A stretch of DNA of 63,157 bases from Parendozoicomonas verongulae (GCF_009711465.1 NZ_SMME01000862.1:1-63157); one strand, 5' to 3'. Shown: positions 8,077 to 19,225, counted from the stretch's first letter. Translations and numbers: made by a program. The notes: a model not told the origin generated them from the sequence alone.

Positions 8077-8892
8077 TTATCTGCGCTCAGTCGCGGCCAA
8101 ACCAGTGATGTTGGAGTTCAGAGTGCCAGAGGTTGGCAGCTCCAGACGCCTCCATAGGTGGGTCATGCCCAGCATATCGCTCCAGTGACTCTTAGGTGGC
8201 AACAGTGATTCACCCTTATGGGCAGAGCTCAGTCCGATAAAGGCTCCTGCAACCATTCCACCCCCAATAACCAGTGCAAAAACCAGTGGAGGAACGGCAA
8301 CAGGCAGTATCGAGACAAAGGTTGCCAAAGCACAGCTGGCAAGAACGCCGGTTGCTCCAGCATAGATACCAATACTTGCCAGATAGTAACTGCCGGTTTT
8401 CAAAACATTCAGTGCTGTGATCACATACTCACTCAGGCTTTTGGGCCTGGGTTCAAAGGCAGGCGGAGTATGCTGGTTGTCTTTAATATGACTTTCAGGG
8501 TTATCCACAGATGTTGCCGCTGCCTTATGGGTTTCATAGCGTTCTTTTGCCATAGCCTGAAACCACTTATTGGCCTCCTGCGCTCCCAAGTCGGTTCCGT
8601 AGCCTGCTTCCAATTGAGGTTTTGATGGCGTGCAAGGGCAGCCATTGCCCTGATAAACAGGAGAAGAATGGTTATGCCTGTGAGACGTTCTGCGCAGGTG
8701 AAGCTGAGATGTCCGGGCACTGTATCCGCTGTTGTATCTGCTGTGACGACGGTTGTGGCGTGCCTCTGCCTGTGCTCTGGTATTGCGCTGGGATTTTTTT
8801 CCCTGCGAAGGCCTGCGTGGCTCAGAGTGGTATTTATGGCCAGTGCATGAGTCCGTAGACCGCGGATGCATATGCGAATACTTGGTATACAT
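8077..8892 (-). CDS. Unknown protein with His/Arg-rich N-terminus and two C-terminal membrane segments
   Basis: I do not recognise this 271-aa protein. Residues 1-95 are unusually rich in His, Arg, Ser and Tyr, and residues 100-160 are polar. Two Gly/Ala-rich hydrophobic segments follow: about 167-200 (GSYYLASIGIYAGATGVLAS) and about 201-230 (ending LVIGGGMVAGAFIG). A polar tail of 40 residues ends the protein. A near-perfect Shine-Dalgarno, AAAAGGAGG, 7 nt before the ATG strongly supports the start. It lies 26 bp after the STAS gene on the same strand, so the two are probably co-transcribed. A 12-bp stem with one mismatch spans the stop codon at 8053-8084. Confidence 0.7.
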   Translation of the reverse strand: MYTKYSHMHPRSTDSCTGHKYHSEPRRPSQGKKSQRNTRAQAEARHNRRHSRYNSGYSARTSQLHLRRTSHRHNHSSPVYQGNGCPCTPSKPQLEAGYGTDLGAQEANKWFQAMAKERYETHKAAATSVDNPESHIKDNQHTPPAFEPRPKSLSEYVITALNVLKTGSYYLASIGIYAGATGVLASCALATFVSILPVAVPPLVFALVIGGGMVAGAFIGLSSAHKGESLLPPKSHWSDMLGMTHLWRRLELPTSGTLNSNITGLAATERR

Positions 8893-8918
8893 ACTCAGCC
8901 TCCTTTTTATATCACTGG

Positions 8919-9260
8919 TTAGTGAAGAATCCGGCGGATGGCGGCATCCTTACTGGATTCACTTTCTATAAACAGATCCAGACCGCTGATATGCAGCAAA
9001 TCCTGAACCGGCTTATTCACCCGGCAGAGAACCAGACGGCCCCGGCCTCGCATATGTTTCACCAGATCTGACAGAACTGCCAGGCCGTCGCTATTCATTG
9101 AGATTAAACCCTTGCAATCGAGAATGATTCGGGAGTGGCCATCATCAACCAGCATGTCGATGGTGTCCTGCAGAAGGTTGGCATTGCTTGTCCGTACATT
9201 GCCATCCAAAGCAATGATGGCAAGCTCCTGGTGCTCCTCAAGTGATAATTCCAATGCCAT
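8919..9260 (-). CDS. STAS-domain protein (anti-sigma factor antagonist family)
   Basis: This 113-aa single STAS domain is of the SpoIIAA/anti-anti-sigma type. The family's phospho-acceptor loop (DSSGL in SpoIIAA) reads NSDGLAVL here, keeping the Ser but not the Asp before it. The start is the ATG giving MALELSLEEH, preceded by AGGAGG at a good distance; an upstream ATG would add 14 residues. Such domains usually bind a kinase anti-sigma factor or act in partner switching. No kinase gene is nearby; the only partner in the transcript is the following unknown membrane protein. Confidence 0.85.
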   Translation of the reverse strand: MALELSLEEHQELAIIALDGNVRTSNANLLQDTIDMLVDDGHSRIILDCKGLISMNSDGLAVLSDLVKHMRGRGRLVLCRVNKPVQDLLHISGLDLFIESESSKDAAIRRILH

Positions 9261-9380
9261 CGGGAACCTCCTGTTATCTCCCAAATCCACCCACGATCCC
9301 AAGGTACTGACTTCGTTCCCGAGCGTCTGTCCGACATAGGTCTGAGAGAGGAGGAGGTGTAAGACGTTCGGAGCAGGAAA

Positions 9381-9409
9381 TATAAAAGAAGGAGCCGAGA
9401 GGCTCCTTC
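9381..9409 (-). terminator. Rho-independent terminator of fhs
   Basis: On the reverse strand, a 9-bp stem GAAGGAGCC/GGCTCCTTC with a 4-nt loop is followed by TTTTATATTT. It lies 40 nt after the fhs stop codon and separates fhs from the STAS gene. Confidence 0.88.
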
Positions 9410-9448
9410 CAGGGGGTCATCATAGGATGAGAAAAGTGAGTCGCTGAA

Positions 9449-11203
9449 TCAGCTCAGGTTCACAATGTTGCCTTCACCATCAATGTCGATCTTCATGTAG
9501 CCAGGCTTGGAACCCAGGCCAGGCATGGTCATGATGGTGCCGCACAGGGCGTATACGAAACCAGCACCCGCCGAAAGTCGTACTTCACGGATGGGCACCT
9601 CAAAGTCCGTTGGCTCGCCTTTCAGGCTTGGATCGTGAGAAACGGAGAGCTGGGTCTTGGCCATGCATACCGGCAGGTTGCCGTAGCCTTTCTCTTCCAG
9701 TACCGCAATCTGCTCTTTAGCCAGATCACTGATCACGGCCTGCTTGCCGCCATAACCTTTCACAACCAAATCGTTGAGTTTGGTGGTAATGGTGTCTTCG
9801 AAGTTGTACAGATAGTTGAAGTAAGGTTTCTTCTCGTTGCACACGCGGTCGATTTCGTTGGCAATCGCCATGCAGCCTTCACCACCGTGAACAAAACCTT
9901 CACTGATTGCTGCGCCATCAGCACCCAATTCCTTGGCCTTGGCCAGCAGCCAGTCCAATTCTTCTTGAGTATCCTGCGGGAACCGGTTTACGGCAACAAC
10001 ACATGGCAGGCCGTACTTCTTCACGTTGTTGATGTGGTAGCGCAGGTTGCTGATGCCTTTTTCCAGTGCAGGCAGGTTAGGCTCAATCATACCTGAGTCA
10101 AGGTCGCGACCAGCCACAACCTGGAAATCACCGGAGTGAGACTTCAGGCCTCGAAGGGAGCACACCAGTGCAGCAACGTCTGGAGATTTTCCGCCAGCGT
10201 TCACCTTGATGTTGCAATACTTCTCAAAGCCCATGTCGGAGCCGAAGCCTGCTTCTGTGACTACATAGTCACCCAGTTTCAGGGCGATCTTATCGGCCAC
10301 AACGGAGGAGTTACCGTGGGCAATATTGGCGAAGGGACCAGCATGTACAAAGCTCGCACCGCCTTCCAGGTTTTGCATCAGGGTTGGCTTGATGGCTTCT
10401 TTCATGATGGCAGTCATGGAGCCGGCAACCTGCAGATCGTCTGCGGTGACAGGTTCGCCATCGTGGTTGTAAGCCATGATGATTTTGCCGAAACGCTCGC
10501 GCATATCCTGCAGACTGGTGGCCAGTGCCAGAATCGCCATCAGCTCAGAGCCAACGGTGATATCAAAGCCTTCAGGACGAGGAATGCCGTTCATGTTCTT
10601 GGCTGCACCGGGCGTCTGTTCGCCCACGGTGATCTGACGCAGGGCACGGTCGTTGTGGTCCACAACACGGCGCCAGGTGATACGGCTTGGGTCAATGCGC
10701 AGAGCTTTCAGGCCGGAACGTTTTTCAAAGGCTTCGTAGCCTTCGCGCTCTTCGTGGAAGATGCGGGTGTCCAGTGCCGCAGAACCCAGGTTGTGGGCGC
10801 TGGAAATAGCGTGGATGTCACCGGTCAGGTGCAGGTTAAAGTCTTCCATAGGAACAACCTGCGCATAACCGCCGCCCGCTGCACCACCTTTGATACCGAA
10901 TACGGGGCCCATGCTGGGCTGGCGAATACAGCTGATCGCTTTCTTACCAATGGTGTTCAAACCCATGGTAATACCGATGGTATTTACAGTTTTTCCTTCG
11001 CCGAAAGGTGTAGGTGTTGTTGCGGTAACCAGAACCATACGACCGTCCGGACGATCTTTCAGTTCTTCGTAGGCATCAAGGCTGACTTTGGCCTTGTAAT
11101 GACCATAAGGTTCAACGTGTTCTTGTTTCAGTCCGAGCTTGTCTGCCAGCTCGGTGATTCGCATTAGACTCGCATCCCTGGAAATTTCAATATCCGACTT
11201 CAC
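9449..11203 (-). CDS. fhs: Formate--tetrahydrofolate ligase
   Basis: This 584-aa enzyme makes 10-formyl-tetrahydrofolate from formate, THF and ATP, feeding one-carbon units into purine and fMet synthesis. The ATP-binding signature TPTPFGEGKTVNTIG is near residues 65-79, and other family blocks are RQPSMGPVFGIKGGAAGGGYAQ, DFQVVAGRDLDSGM and TIMTMPGLGSKPG. The start chosen is a GTG with AGGGGGA 7 nt upstream, giving V/MKSDIEISRD; longer starts add only unrelated residues. The gene is single, with its own terminator. Many gammaproteobacteria lack fhs and rely on FolD, so its presence hints at use of free formate. Confidence 0.96.
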   Translation of the reverse strand: MKSDIEISRDASLMRITELADKLGLKQEHVEPYGHYKAKVSLDAYEELKDRPDGRMVLVTATTPTPFGEGKTVNTIGITMGLNTIGKKAISCIRQPSMGPVFGIKGGAAGGGYAQVVPMEDFNLHLTGDIHAISSAHNLGSAALDTRIFHEEREGYEAFEKRSGLKALRIDPSRITWRRVVDHNDRALRQITVGEQTPGAAKNMNGIPRPEGFDITVGSELMAILALATSLQDMRERFGKIIMAYNHDGEPVTADDLQVAGSMTAIMKEAIKPTLMQNLEGGASFVHAGPFANIAHGNSSVVADKIALKLGDYVVTEAGFGSDMGFEKYCNIKVNAGGKSPDVAALVCSLRGLKSHSGDFQVVAGRDLDSGMIEPNLPALEKGISNLRYHINNVKKYGLPCVVAVNRFPQDTQEELDWLLAKAKELGADGAAISEGFVHGGEGCMAIANEIDRVCNEKKPYFNYLYNFEDTITTKLNDLVVKGYGGKQAVISDLAKEQIAVLEEKGYGNLPVCMAKTQLSVSHDPSLKGEPTDFEVPIREVRLSAGAGFVYALCGTIMTMPGLGSKPGYMKIDIDGEGNIVNLS

Positions 11204-11602
11204 GAACGATCCCCCTGTGAAACAGTCAGTCATCAAGTTCTTGGAAACTGGGTGGATATGCAGAATGCCTGAGTTGCGGGGGATAAAACCTGATCTGGAT
11301 CAACTATTTAGAGTAAGAGTTCGGGGAATGCCTAGAAAGAATAAATGAGTGTGAGGAATTGCCGAGGTGTGAAAACCTTTTGAAGGCGTCATTCCGAGCA
11401 AACCGAAAGGCTCACTCCGGGTACTTAGAATATGTTGTGAAATGCTTTCTGGCTCTTTTTACAGGTTGCTGACGGAGGTGAGCTGTCAGGAGCGCTGACA
11501 CTCAGGTTAGCTACTCTAACCGGCAACGAACATTCTTTATTTATTGCCCTCTTAGTTACTGACTTAACAGTTTTATATGTCGGTTTTTGGGGGGAGGTAT
11601 TT
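11204..11602. other. Divergent intergenic region fhs / 530-aa gene
   Basis: About 400 bp that must hold the fhs promoter (reverse) and that of the following gene (forward). I see no convincing -35/-10 pair, riboswitch or ORF. Just before the forward gene there is a G-rich TTTTTGGGGGGAGG that supplies its ribosome binding site. Confidence 0.4.
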
Positions 11603-13195
11603 ATGGAGCTAAGAGTATCCAGTACTGACAGTCAGGCCAGCCAAAGCCTGCCGCAAAGTGTCGAAGCCAGCACGGTAGAGAGCAAAAATAAAGATACTGC
11701 TACTGGCAAGGTGAGTGGGTATCAGGTGAAGCAGCCAGAGGTGTTACCCCAAATACTGGCCTCTCTTTGTGATGATCCGGAAGTTATTGGACAGCTTGAC
11801 GAATTCCAGTCCCAGACGAATTTTCTGGAGCGTAAGGCGATGCCACTTCCTGGAGGAACTGAGCAGCTATTTACCCCATCTTTGGCGCGAAGGCGCGGTG
11901 CTTGCCGGGTAAAGAAACCGTCTGATCACCCTCCAGCAGTGATGCCGAAAAGGCTGGATTCATTACGATCCTCCGGTTCTGAATCCTCCTATGAGGGTGA
12001 AAGTTTCAGTTTTAGCTCCGCCTCTCATCAGCATTTAGAAGATTTTAAAGCTGACGCTTTAGGTGATTTACGAAAATCTGTATCTCTGCCTGTGTGCGGC
12101 GGAGGGTTTCTTGTGAAGTTCGTTCCTGCTGTTTTTAATATTGTGGCCCATGAATGTGTGGCTTGTGAAAAGCGCTATCAAAACTGGCCAAAGTTATTGG
12201 AGGTGTTTGGCCAATTGCAGCTTGCACTCAAAAGTTATATTCCCCAGAAAACAGTTGTGACCCCTTATAGAACACGTGTTGAAGAAGATGCCCAGACAGA
12301 TGCCCAGCGCATTATTCAGGAAATGAAATCGGGCATGACCAATTATATCGAGCGTCTGAGATACCTTGATCGAGAAAGAGAGGGAAGCAATATTGAAGAG
12401 CAGGTCGCTGAGATTCCTGGCGCTCTGTTTTCCCTTTGGCTGCCTGCACTCTCTGAAGCTATTGTAAAAAAACTCAGGTCTCTGGTCACTGATGAGGGTG
12501 CATGGCACCTTGTTAACCAGACGGCCAAGTGTGCGGAGAAAGTCAAGAAAATAACGACCATCGTGAAAGGCAAACCAAATGGCCTGGCAGCTTGTGTTGA
12601 GTTTTACAAGCATTATATGGGCCTGATTGACCGGCTGGTAGTTTTTTTTCCAAAAGGAGAGCTGGATATTGCCCGGCTAGTTTTAGACAAGGCAAAATCA
12701 GCGGAAACTTTGCAAAGAAGAGAAAGGCTGGTAGCGGTTCATGATGAGCCGGATAAGTCTGAAGGGGTTCTTAACGCACTGACTTACTTGAGAGCGGAGT
12801 TACAGGCTTATGAAGATGTTCTGAATATTCTGTTGTCCACCCCTCATCTGACGGAAGGAAACCCCTGCGGTCAGGATATTATTGAAGCGGCCAATGCTCT
12901 ACTTGAATATGGGATGACTGACGAAACGCGAGAAACCTTTGCTCAACTTGTACGCAGCACGGAACCTTTGGGGAGTAATAAAGTTGCCCGTGTTTATGCA
13001 AAGGAAGAAGAAAGTAGCAAGAAGAAAAAGAAAAAGAAAAAAGGGAAATGCACAAGCGATAAGGTAGAACCGCAACTTGACCCTGGCAAGTATATGGAAG
13101 AGGCCAGTAATACAGCACTGCTTATTAAGCAACGCAGTGAGTTTAAGCGCTTTATCGGGCAAGTGACAATGGGTGTTGATAGGGTCTTTGACTAG
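11603..13195 (+). CDS. Unknown 530-aa protein, possible secreted effector
   Basis: I do not recognise this protein. The first 50 residues are Ser/Gln/Thr-rich without a signal peptide (MELRVSSTDSQASQSLPQS), as seen in many type III effectors. Residues about 95-140 are basic then Ser-rich. Residues about 160-460 look mainly helical. Near residue 473 there is a run of eight or nine consecutive Lys followed by GKCTSD, encoded by an A-rich tract. GGGGAGG lies 7 nt upstream of the ATG. The stop codon overlaps that of the convergent lipid-kinase-like gene by four bases (CTAG). Function is unknown; the effector idea is inference. Confidence 0.7.
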   Translation: MELRVSSTDSQASQSLPQSVEASTVESKNKDTATGKVSGYQVKQPEVLPQILASLCDDPEVIGQLDEFQSQTNFLERKAMPLPGGTEQLFTPSLARRRGACRVKKPSDHPPAVMPKRLDSLRSSGSESSYEGESFSFSSASHQHLEDFKADALGDLRKSVSLPVCGGGFLVKFVPAVFNIVAHECVACEKRYQNWPKLLEVFGQLQLALKSYIPQKTVVTPYRTRVEEDAQTDAQRIIQEMKSGMTNYIERLRYLDREREGSNIEEQVAEIPGALFSLWLPALSEAIVKKLRSLVTDEGAWHLVNQTAKCAEKVKKITTIVKGKPNGLAACVEFYKHYMGLIDRLVVFFPKGELDIARLVLDKAKSAETLQRRERLVAVHDEPDKSEGVLNALTYLRAELQAYEDVLNILLSTPHLTEGNPCGQDIIEAANALLEYGMTDETRETFAQLVRSTEPLGSNKVARVYAKEEESSKKKKKKKKGKCTSDKVEPQLDPGKYMEEASNTALLIKQRSEFKRFIGQVTMGVDRVFD

Positions 13196-14292
13196 GGCGC
13201 TTTCCCTCCCAGGAATGTATATGCTCTTGCCATTCGCACAATTTTGGCAGGTGTTTCATATAAGGGCTCACCATCCACCTGAAGGGCGATAGGAGGGTGC
13301 CCTGTTATATGGTTAAGTGATATTTGCCTGAAAGGGAAGCGTTCTACCTCTGGAGTCGATGCACCGGTGGCCAGTTTCACCATAGTGACAAGCTGACGGG
13401 GTAGCCACTGGTTGTTTGTAACAGCTGCCATACCCTCATCTTGCTCCGGGTCCATGTCGGGGATAAGAGGAACACCTCCAGCGCAGGTCGGGCCACAGGA
13501 TAATGTAAAAATTCCTCGGATATTGCGTGCAGGTGCATCATCCTGCGTAACTTGAAGCTGGGGATGGCTGTTAGCAACTGTTGTCAGAATATTCACAACG
13601 GGATACACCATACTTCTGGGGGTACATAGCAATAACGGGCTGATGTGTGTTCTGCTGTCGTGCTGGTATTTCCACAATCCTGCCTTGGCCGAAAGGCCAG
13701 CATCCACTTCATCGACAGCCATCAGCACAGCACTGCTTTCCTGTTGGGCAAGTCTGCGCTTTGCTGTCACATGGTAAGCGCCATATGTGACAGGGGTTCC
13801 ATGAATCAGAATCTGAGCCGCTTCCTCCATGTTATAGAGGGGTATGCGAAGGGTACGGGCTATATCATTACCTGAACCAAAGGGCAGCACTCCAAAGATC
13901 AGGTGCTCTCTGTAGGGTAGTTCGCGGACAATTTCACTGATGGTGCCATCACCGCCTACCCCTGCGATTAGCAGTTGATCCTGTGCTTCCCTTCTTTGCA
14001 GCCATTCTTCATAGAACCGACTGGCCTGCTGACTTGCCTGCCCATTTGCTTCGGTGAACTTAACCATGTAGGGGAGTCGCCCGTCAGTATTGTTTTCAGC
14101 TTCTTCCCTGGAAATAAAGTATTTGGGTTTGACCGTATGGGAAAACTCTTCCCATAGCTCAGCGCACTGACCGTGTCGGCTGGCCGGGTTCACCAGAAAC
14201 AGAACCTCACTGACTTGCCCCCAGCTAACCAGAGAGAGGGCCAGCAGGCATACCAGTAAACAGAAGCGGCAGACAGGCAAGACAGTATGCAC
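13192..14292 (-). CDS. Diacylglycerol/sphingosine-kinase-like protein with predicted export signal
   Basis: This 366-aa protein has the DAGK catalytic fold (YegS/DgkB/LCB5 family), which phosphorylates lipid hydroxyls with ATP. FLVNPASRHGQ near residue 32 and the nucleotide-binding GVGGDGT near residue 111 are clear, as are FGSGNDIAR and, at the C-terminus, LQVDGEP. Unlike YegS it begins with a basic residue and a long hydrophobic run (FCLLVCLLALSLVSWG) that looks like a Sec signal or membrane anchor. The start is GTG with GGGGAG 6 nt upstream. Because ATP is in the cytosol, an anchored cytoplasmic enzyme or a protein sent to a host are both possible. Confidence 0.8.
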   Translation of the reverse strand: MHTVLPVCRFCLLVCLLALSLVSWGQVSEVLFLVNPASRHGQCAELWEEFSHTVKPKYFISREEAENNTDGRLPYMVKFTEANGQASQQASRFYEEWLQRREAQDQLLIAGVGGDGTISEIVRELPYREHLIFGVLPFGSGNDIARTLRIPLYNMEEAAQILIHGTPVTYGAYHVTAKRRLAQQESSAVLMAVDEVDAGLSAKAGLWKYQHDSRTHISPLLLCTPRSMVYPVVNILTTVANSHPQLQVTQDDAPARNIRGIFTLSCGPTCAGGVPLIPDMDPEQDEGMAAVTNNQWLPRQLVTMVKLATGASTPEVERFPFRQISLNHITGHPPIALQVDGEPLYETPAKIVRMARAYTFLGGKAP

Positions 14293-14467
14293 TACCTTCT
14301 CCCCAGTTTATTGATAGATTCGAAGGGGGAGAAGCATAGCCTATACCCGGGTACTTAATAGGGCACTCATTGGCTCATGGGGCAAAGCACTTTAAAGCAC
14401 ACATCCTCACGTGGTCGCTTTTAATCAGTTTGAAAATCTTGTTCATGTCTCTTCGGTAGGCGCTGTT

Positions 14468-14497
14468 CCAGTCTTGCAAGTTACCCTGCAAGACTGG
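14468..14497 (-). other. Strong hairpin after gatB
   Basis: A perfect 11-bp stem CCAGTCTTGCA/TGCAAGACTGG with an 8-nt loop begins 10 nt after the gatB stop. No U run follows on the reverse strand, so it may stabilise the mRNA end and not terminate transcription alone. Confidence 0.6.
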
Positions 14498-14507
14498 AGA
14501 CAGGCAA

Positions 14508-15968
14508 TTAACCCAGTTTCTTCTTTAAAAGCTGGTTAACCATGCCAGGGTTAGCCTTGCCCTTGGAAGCCTTCATGGTCTGCCCCACAAAGAATCCAAC
14601 CATCTTGCCGCGTTTGGCTTCATCCGCCGCCTGATACTGTTCCACCTGTTTGGGGTTTGCAGCCAGAACATCATCAATAATGGCTTCAATCGCACCAGTG
14701 TCGGTCACCTGCTTCAGGCCCTTGGCTTGAATCACTTCATCAGCGTTTGCGCCTTCGCCTTTCCACAGCGCTTCAAATACCTGCTTGGCGATTTTGCCGG
14801 AGATGGTGTTGTCCTTGATGCGGGCCATCAGGCCACCCAGAACTTCGGCGGACACAGGGCAGCTACTGATGTCCAGATCATTCTGGTTCAGGGTTTTTGC
14901 CAGTTCCCCCATCACCCAGTTGGCGGCCAGTTTGGCATCGCCACCGGCTTTAGCGGCCGCTTCAAAGTAATCTGCCGTAGCCAGCTCTCCGGAGAGAACG
15001 TCGGCATCGTAGTCGCTCAGGCCCAGTTCGTTGATAAAGCGGGCTTTGCGGGCTTCCGGCATTTCCGGCATTTCGGCACGGAGCTTTTCCAGACGACTGT
15101 CTTCTATCACCACTGGCAGCAAGTCAGGGCAGGGGAAGTAACGGTAGTCGTTAGCTTCTTCTTTGCTGCGCATGGAGCGGGCAACGTCGGTATCGCCATT
15201 GTAAAGACGGGTTTCCTGAATCACAGTGCCGCCGTCTTCTATCAGCTCAATCTGGCGCTCGATCTCTTTGTTGATCGCACGCTCCATAAACTTGAAGGAG
15301 TTCAGGTTTTTGGTTTCGGTGCGGGTGCCCAGTTCTTCCTGACCTTGTGGACGAACAGAGACGTTTACATCAAAACGCATGGAGCCTTGAGACATATCGC
15401 CATCGCAAATACCCAGCGTGGTCACGATAGAGTGCAGCTTGCGGGCAAAGGCCACAGCCTGCCTGGCATTGCGCATATCTGGCTCGGTGACAATTTCAAT
15501 CAGCGGTGTGCCAGCACGGTTCAGGTCGATGCCGCTCATGCCTGCGAAGTCTTCGTGCAGGCTCTTGCCTGCGTCTTCTTCCAGATGAGCGTGGTGGATG
15601 CGTACCCGGTGGGTGCTTTTGTCATCCAGCATAATATCGACATGCCCTGCACCAACGATGGGCTTTTCCAGCTGGGTTGTCTGGTAGCCCTTGGGCAGGT
15701 CTGGGTAGAAGTAGTTCTTACGCTCGAACACATTCACCTTGTTGATCTCGGCATCAATGCCCAGACCAAACTTGATAGCCATGTTAATGGCTTCGTCGTT
15801 CACTACTGGCAGGGTGCCGGGCAGGCCCAGATCAATAGCGCAGGCCTGAGTGTTAGCTTCTGCACCAAAGGCGGTGGAGGCACCGGAGAAAATCTTGGTT
15901 TTGGTAGAGAGCTGAACATGAATTTCCAGCCCGATAACGGCTTCCCATTGCATCGTGCTTGTAAACAT
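14508..15968 (-). CDS. gatB: Asp/Glu-tRNA amidotransferase subunit B
   Basis: This 486-aa protein is the tRNA-binding kinase subunit of GatCAB, which converts misacylated Glu-tRNA(Gln) and/or Asp-tRNA(Asn) to the cognate amide form. Family blocks include [12 protein letters not shown] at the start, [27 protein letters not shown] and the helical C-terminal YqeY-like tail ending [17 protein letters not shown]. The start is the ATG 4 nt after AAGGGGAAGC. It is the last gene of gatC-gatA-gatB, 10 bp after gatA. The neighbouring order is as in Pseudomonas. Confidence 0.97.
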   Translation of the reverse strand: MFTSTMQWEAVIGLEIHVQLSTKTKIFSGASTAFGAEANTQACAIDLGLPGTLPVVNDEAINMAIKFGLGIDAEINKVNVFERKNYFYPDLPKGYQTTQLEKPIVGAGHVDIMLDDKSTHRVRIHHAHLEEDAGKSLHEDFAGMSGIDLNRAGTPLIEIVTEPDMRNARQAVAFARKLHSIVTTLGICDGDMSQGSMRFDVNVSVRPQGQEELGTRTETKNLNSFKFMERAINKEIERQIELIEDGGTVIQETRLYNGDTDVARSMRSKEEANDYRYFPCPDLLPVVIEDSRLEKLRAEMPEMPEARKARFINELGLSDYDADVLSGELATADYFEAAAKAGGDAKLAANWVMGELAKTLNQNDLDISSCPVSAEVLGGLMARIKDNTISGKIAKQVFEALWKGEGANADEVIQAKGLKQVTDTGAIEAIIDDVLAANPKQVEQYQAADEAKRGKMVGFFVGQTMKASKGKANPGMVNQLLKKKLG

Positions 15969-15978
15969 AAGCTTCCCC

Positions 15979-17445
15979 TTAAACAGTCTCAGGCTTGCGC
16001 AGGTGCCAATCCGTTGCCTGCTGGAACTGGTGACCAGCATTCAGCAAACGGGCTTCCTCAAAGTGCGGCGCGATAATCTGCAAACCAACAGGCAGGCCAT
16101 CCACCAAACCGGCAGGTACGCTCATGGCGGGCAAACCAGCGAGGTTAGCGGAGATGGTGAAGATATCCCCCAGGTACATGGCCACCGGGTCATTGGACTT
16201 GTCGCCAATGGGGAATGCGGGTGTAGGAGCCGTTGGTCCCATAATCACGTCCACATCATTGAAGGCGGCAAGGAAGTCGTCACGAATCAGGCGACGAATC
16301 TTCTGTGCTTTGGCGTAGTAGGCATCGTAGTAACCGGCGGAGAGGGCATAAGCTCCCACCAGAATCCGGTTCTTCACTTCACTGCCAAAACCTTCCGCGC
16401 GGCTGCGCTTGTAGAGGTCTTCCAGATCTTTTGGATCTTCACAGCGATAGCCGAAACGCACACCATCAAAGCGGGACAGGTTGGCAGACGCTTCTGCAGG
16501 GGCGATAACATAGTAAGCCGCTACGGAGTGATGGTTCCGAGGCAGGCTGATCTCCTTTACAGTGGCACCCAGCTTTTCGTACTCGGCAACAGCGTCACGC
16601 ACAACCTGCTCTACACGGCTATCCAGACCTTCAGCAAAGTACTCTTTAGGCAGGCCGATGCGCAGACCTTTCAAAGGCTCATTCAAAGTGGCGGTGTAAT
16701 CCGGTACTGCACGGTCCATGCAGGTGGAATCTTTCGGATCAAAGCCAGCCATAACATTCAGCATCATGGCGGCATCTTCAGCAGAGCGTGCCATAGGGCC
16801 TGCCTGATCAAGGCTGGAAGCGAAAGCCACCATCCCCCAGCGGGATACACGACCATAGGTAGGTTTCAGGCCAGTAATGCCACACATACTGGCAGGTTGG
16901 CGCACAGAGCCACCGGTGTCGGTGCCGGTGGCTGCAGCACTCAGGCGAGCAGCAACGGCAACGGCAGAACCACCGGAGGAGCCGCCGGGGATCATGTTAC
17001 GGTTCCAGGGGTTTTTGGCTGGGCCGTAGAAGCTGTTTTCGTTGGAGCCGCCCATGGCGAACTCATCCATGTTCAACTTGCCCAGCATGACTGCACCGGC
17101 GTCTTTGAAGTTTGCGGTCACGGTGGATTCGTAAGGGGCGATAAAGTTGTCCAGCATTTTGGAGCCGCAGCTGGTTTTCACGCCTTCGGTGCAAAACAGG
17201 TCTTTGTGGGCGAAGGGAATACCCGTCAGTGGTGAGGCATTGCCTGCGGTGATGGCGGCATCAGCGGCTTTGGCCTGCTCCAGCGCCAGCTCAGGGGTAA
17301 CAGTGATAAAGGCGTTCAGGTCACTGTTCAGAGCGTCAATACGGTCGAGGTAGCTCTGGGTCAGCTCAACACTGGAGAGCTCTTTGGACTTCAACGACCT
17401 GGACAGCTCGGCCAGGCTTTTCTCGTGCGTGCTTGTGTTTGACAT
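15979..17445 (-). CDS. gatA: Asp/Glu-tRNA amidotransferase subunit A
   Basis: This 488-aa amidase-signature enzyme releases ammonia from glutamine for the GatB reaction. The catalytic Ser-cisSer-Lys set is visible: the Lys in IPFAHKDLF, the cis-Ser in [14 protein letters not shown] and the nucleophile Ser in [13 protein letters not shown]. Length and ends match the family. It is the middle gene of gatCAB, 41 bp after gatC. Nothing unusual is seen. Confidence 0.97.
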   Translation of the reverse strand: MSNTSTHEKSLAELSRSLKSKELSSVELTQSYLDRIDALNSDLNAFITVTPELALEQAKAADAAITAGNASPLTGIPFAHKDLFCTEGVKTSCGSKMLDNFIAPYESTVTANFKDAGAVMLGKLNMDEFAMGGSNENSFYGPAKNPWNRNMIPGGSSGGSAVAVAARLSAAATGTDTGGSVRQPASMCGITGLKPTYGRVSRWGMVAFASSLDQAGPMARSAEDAAMMLNVMAGFDPKDSTCMDRAVPDYTATLNEPLKGLRIGLPKEYFAEGLDSRVEQVVRDAVAEYEKLGATVKEISLPRNHHSVAAYYVIAPAEASANLSRFDGVRFGYRCEDPKDLEDLYKRSRAEGFGSEVKNRILVGAYALSAGYYDAYYAKAQKIRRLIRDDFLAAFNDVDVIMGPTAPTPAFPIGDKSNDPVAMYLGDIFTISANLAGLPAMSVPAGLVDGLPVGLQIIAPHFEEARLLNAGHQFQQATDWHLRKPETV

Positions 17446-17486
17446 GCTTAGTTCAGGCTATCTGCGGATTCGGTGGAGTGGCTTTG

Positions 17487-17774
17487 TTATTCAATGACGC
17501 GCGGTACGAGGAATAAGCCTTCCTCGGCAGCAGGAGCGTTGGCCTGCAGGTTTTCACGTTGGTTGGTTTCCGTCACTTCATCCGCACGCAGACGCTGTAC
17601 GGCATCCAGCGGATGCGCCAGAGGCTCAACGCCATGGGTGTCCACAGCCTGCATTTCATCAATCAGGCCCATAATGGACGTAATCTGTTCGGTTGTCTGT
17701 CTGACCTCATCCTCGCTGATAGACAGCCGGGCAAGGTGAGCGACGCTCTCTACGGTGGAGCGATCGATCGCCAT
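17487..17774 (-). CDS. gatC: Asp/Glu-tRNA amidotransferase subunit C
   Basis: This 95-aa protein wraps around GatA and GatB and stabilises the complex. The conserved start [16 protein letters not shown] and the [19 protein letters not shown] segment are clear. The ATG giving MAIDRSTV is preceded by GGGAGA; an upstream start would add 12 residues unlike GatC. It is the first gene of the operon and is divergent from mreB, the same arrangement as in Pseudomonas. Confidence 0.94.
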   Translation of the reverse strand: MAIDRSTVESVAHLARLSISEDEVRQTTEQITSIMGLIDEMQAVDTHGVEPLAHPLDAVQRLRADEVTETNQRENLQANAPAAEEGLFLVPRVIE

Positions 17775-19200
<1,426 letters not shown>

Positions 19201-19225
19201 TCCCTAAAGTGCAGTACTTCTATTC

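Noticed and set aside
13016..13047. A-rich run in the 530-aa gene as a frameshift or pseudogene sign
   Set aside because: The frame continues cleanly to a stop that abuts the next gene, so there is no evidence for an actual frameshift.
14727..17235. Long open frames on the forward strand opposite gatB and gatA (449 and 426 codons)
   Set aside because: They mirror highly expressed conserved genes whose codon bias leaves the opposite frame open. No ribosome binding site, family motif or sensible protein composition is seen.
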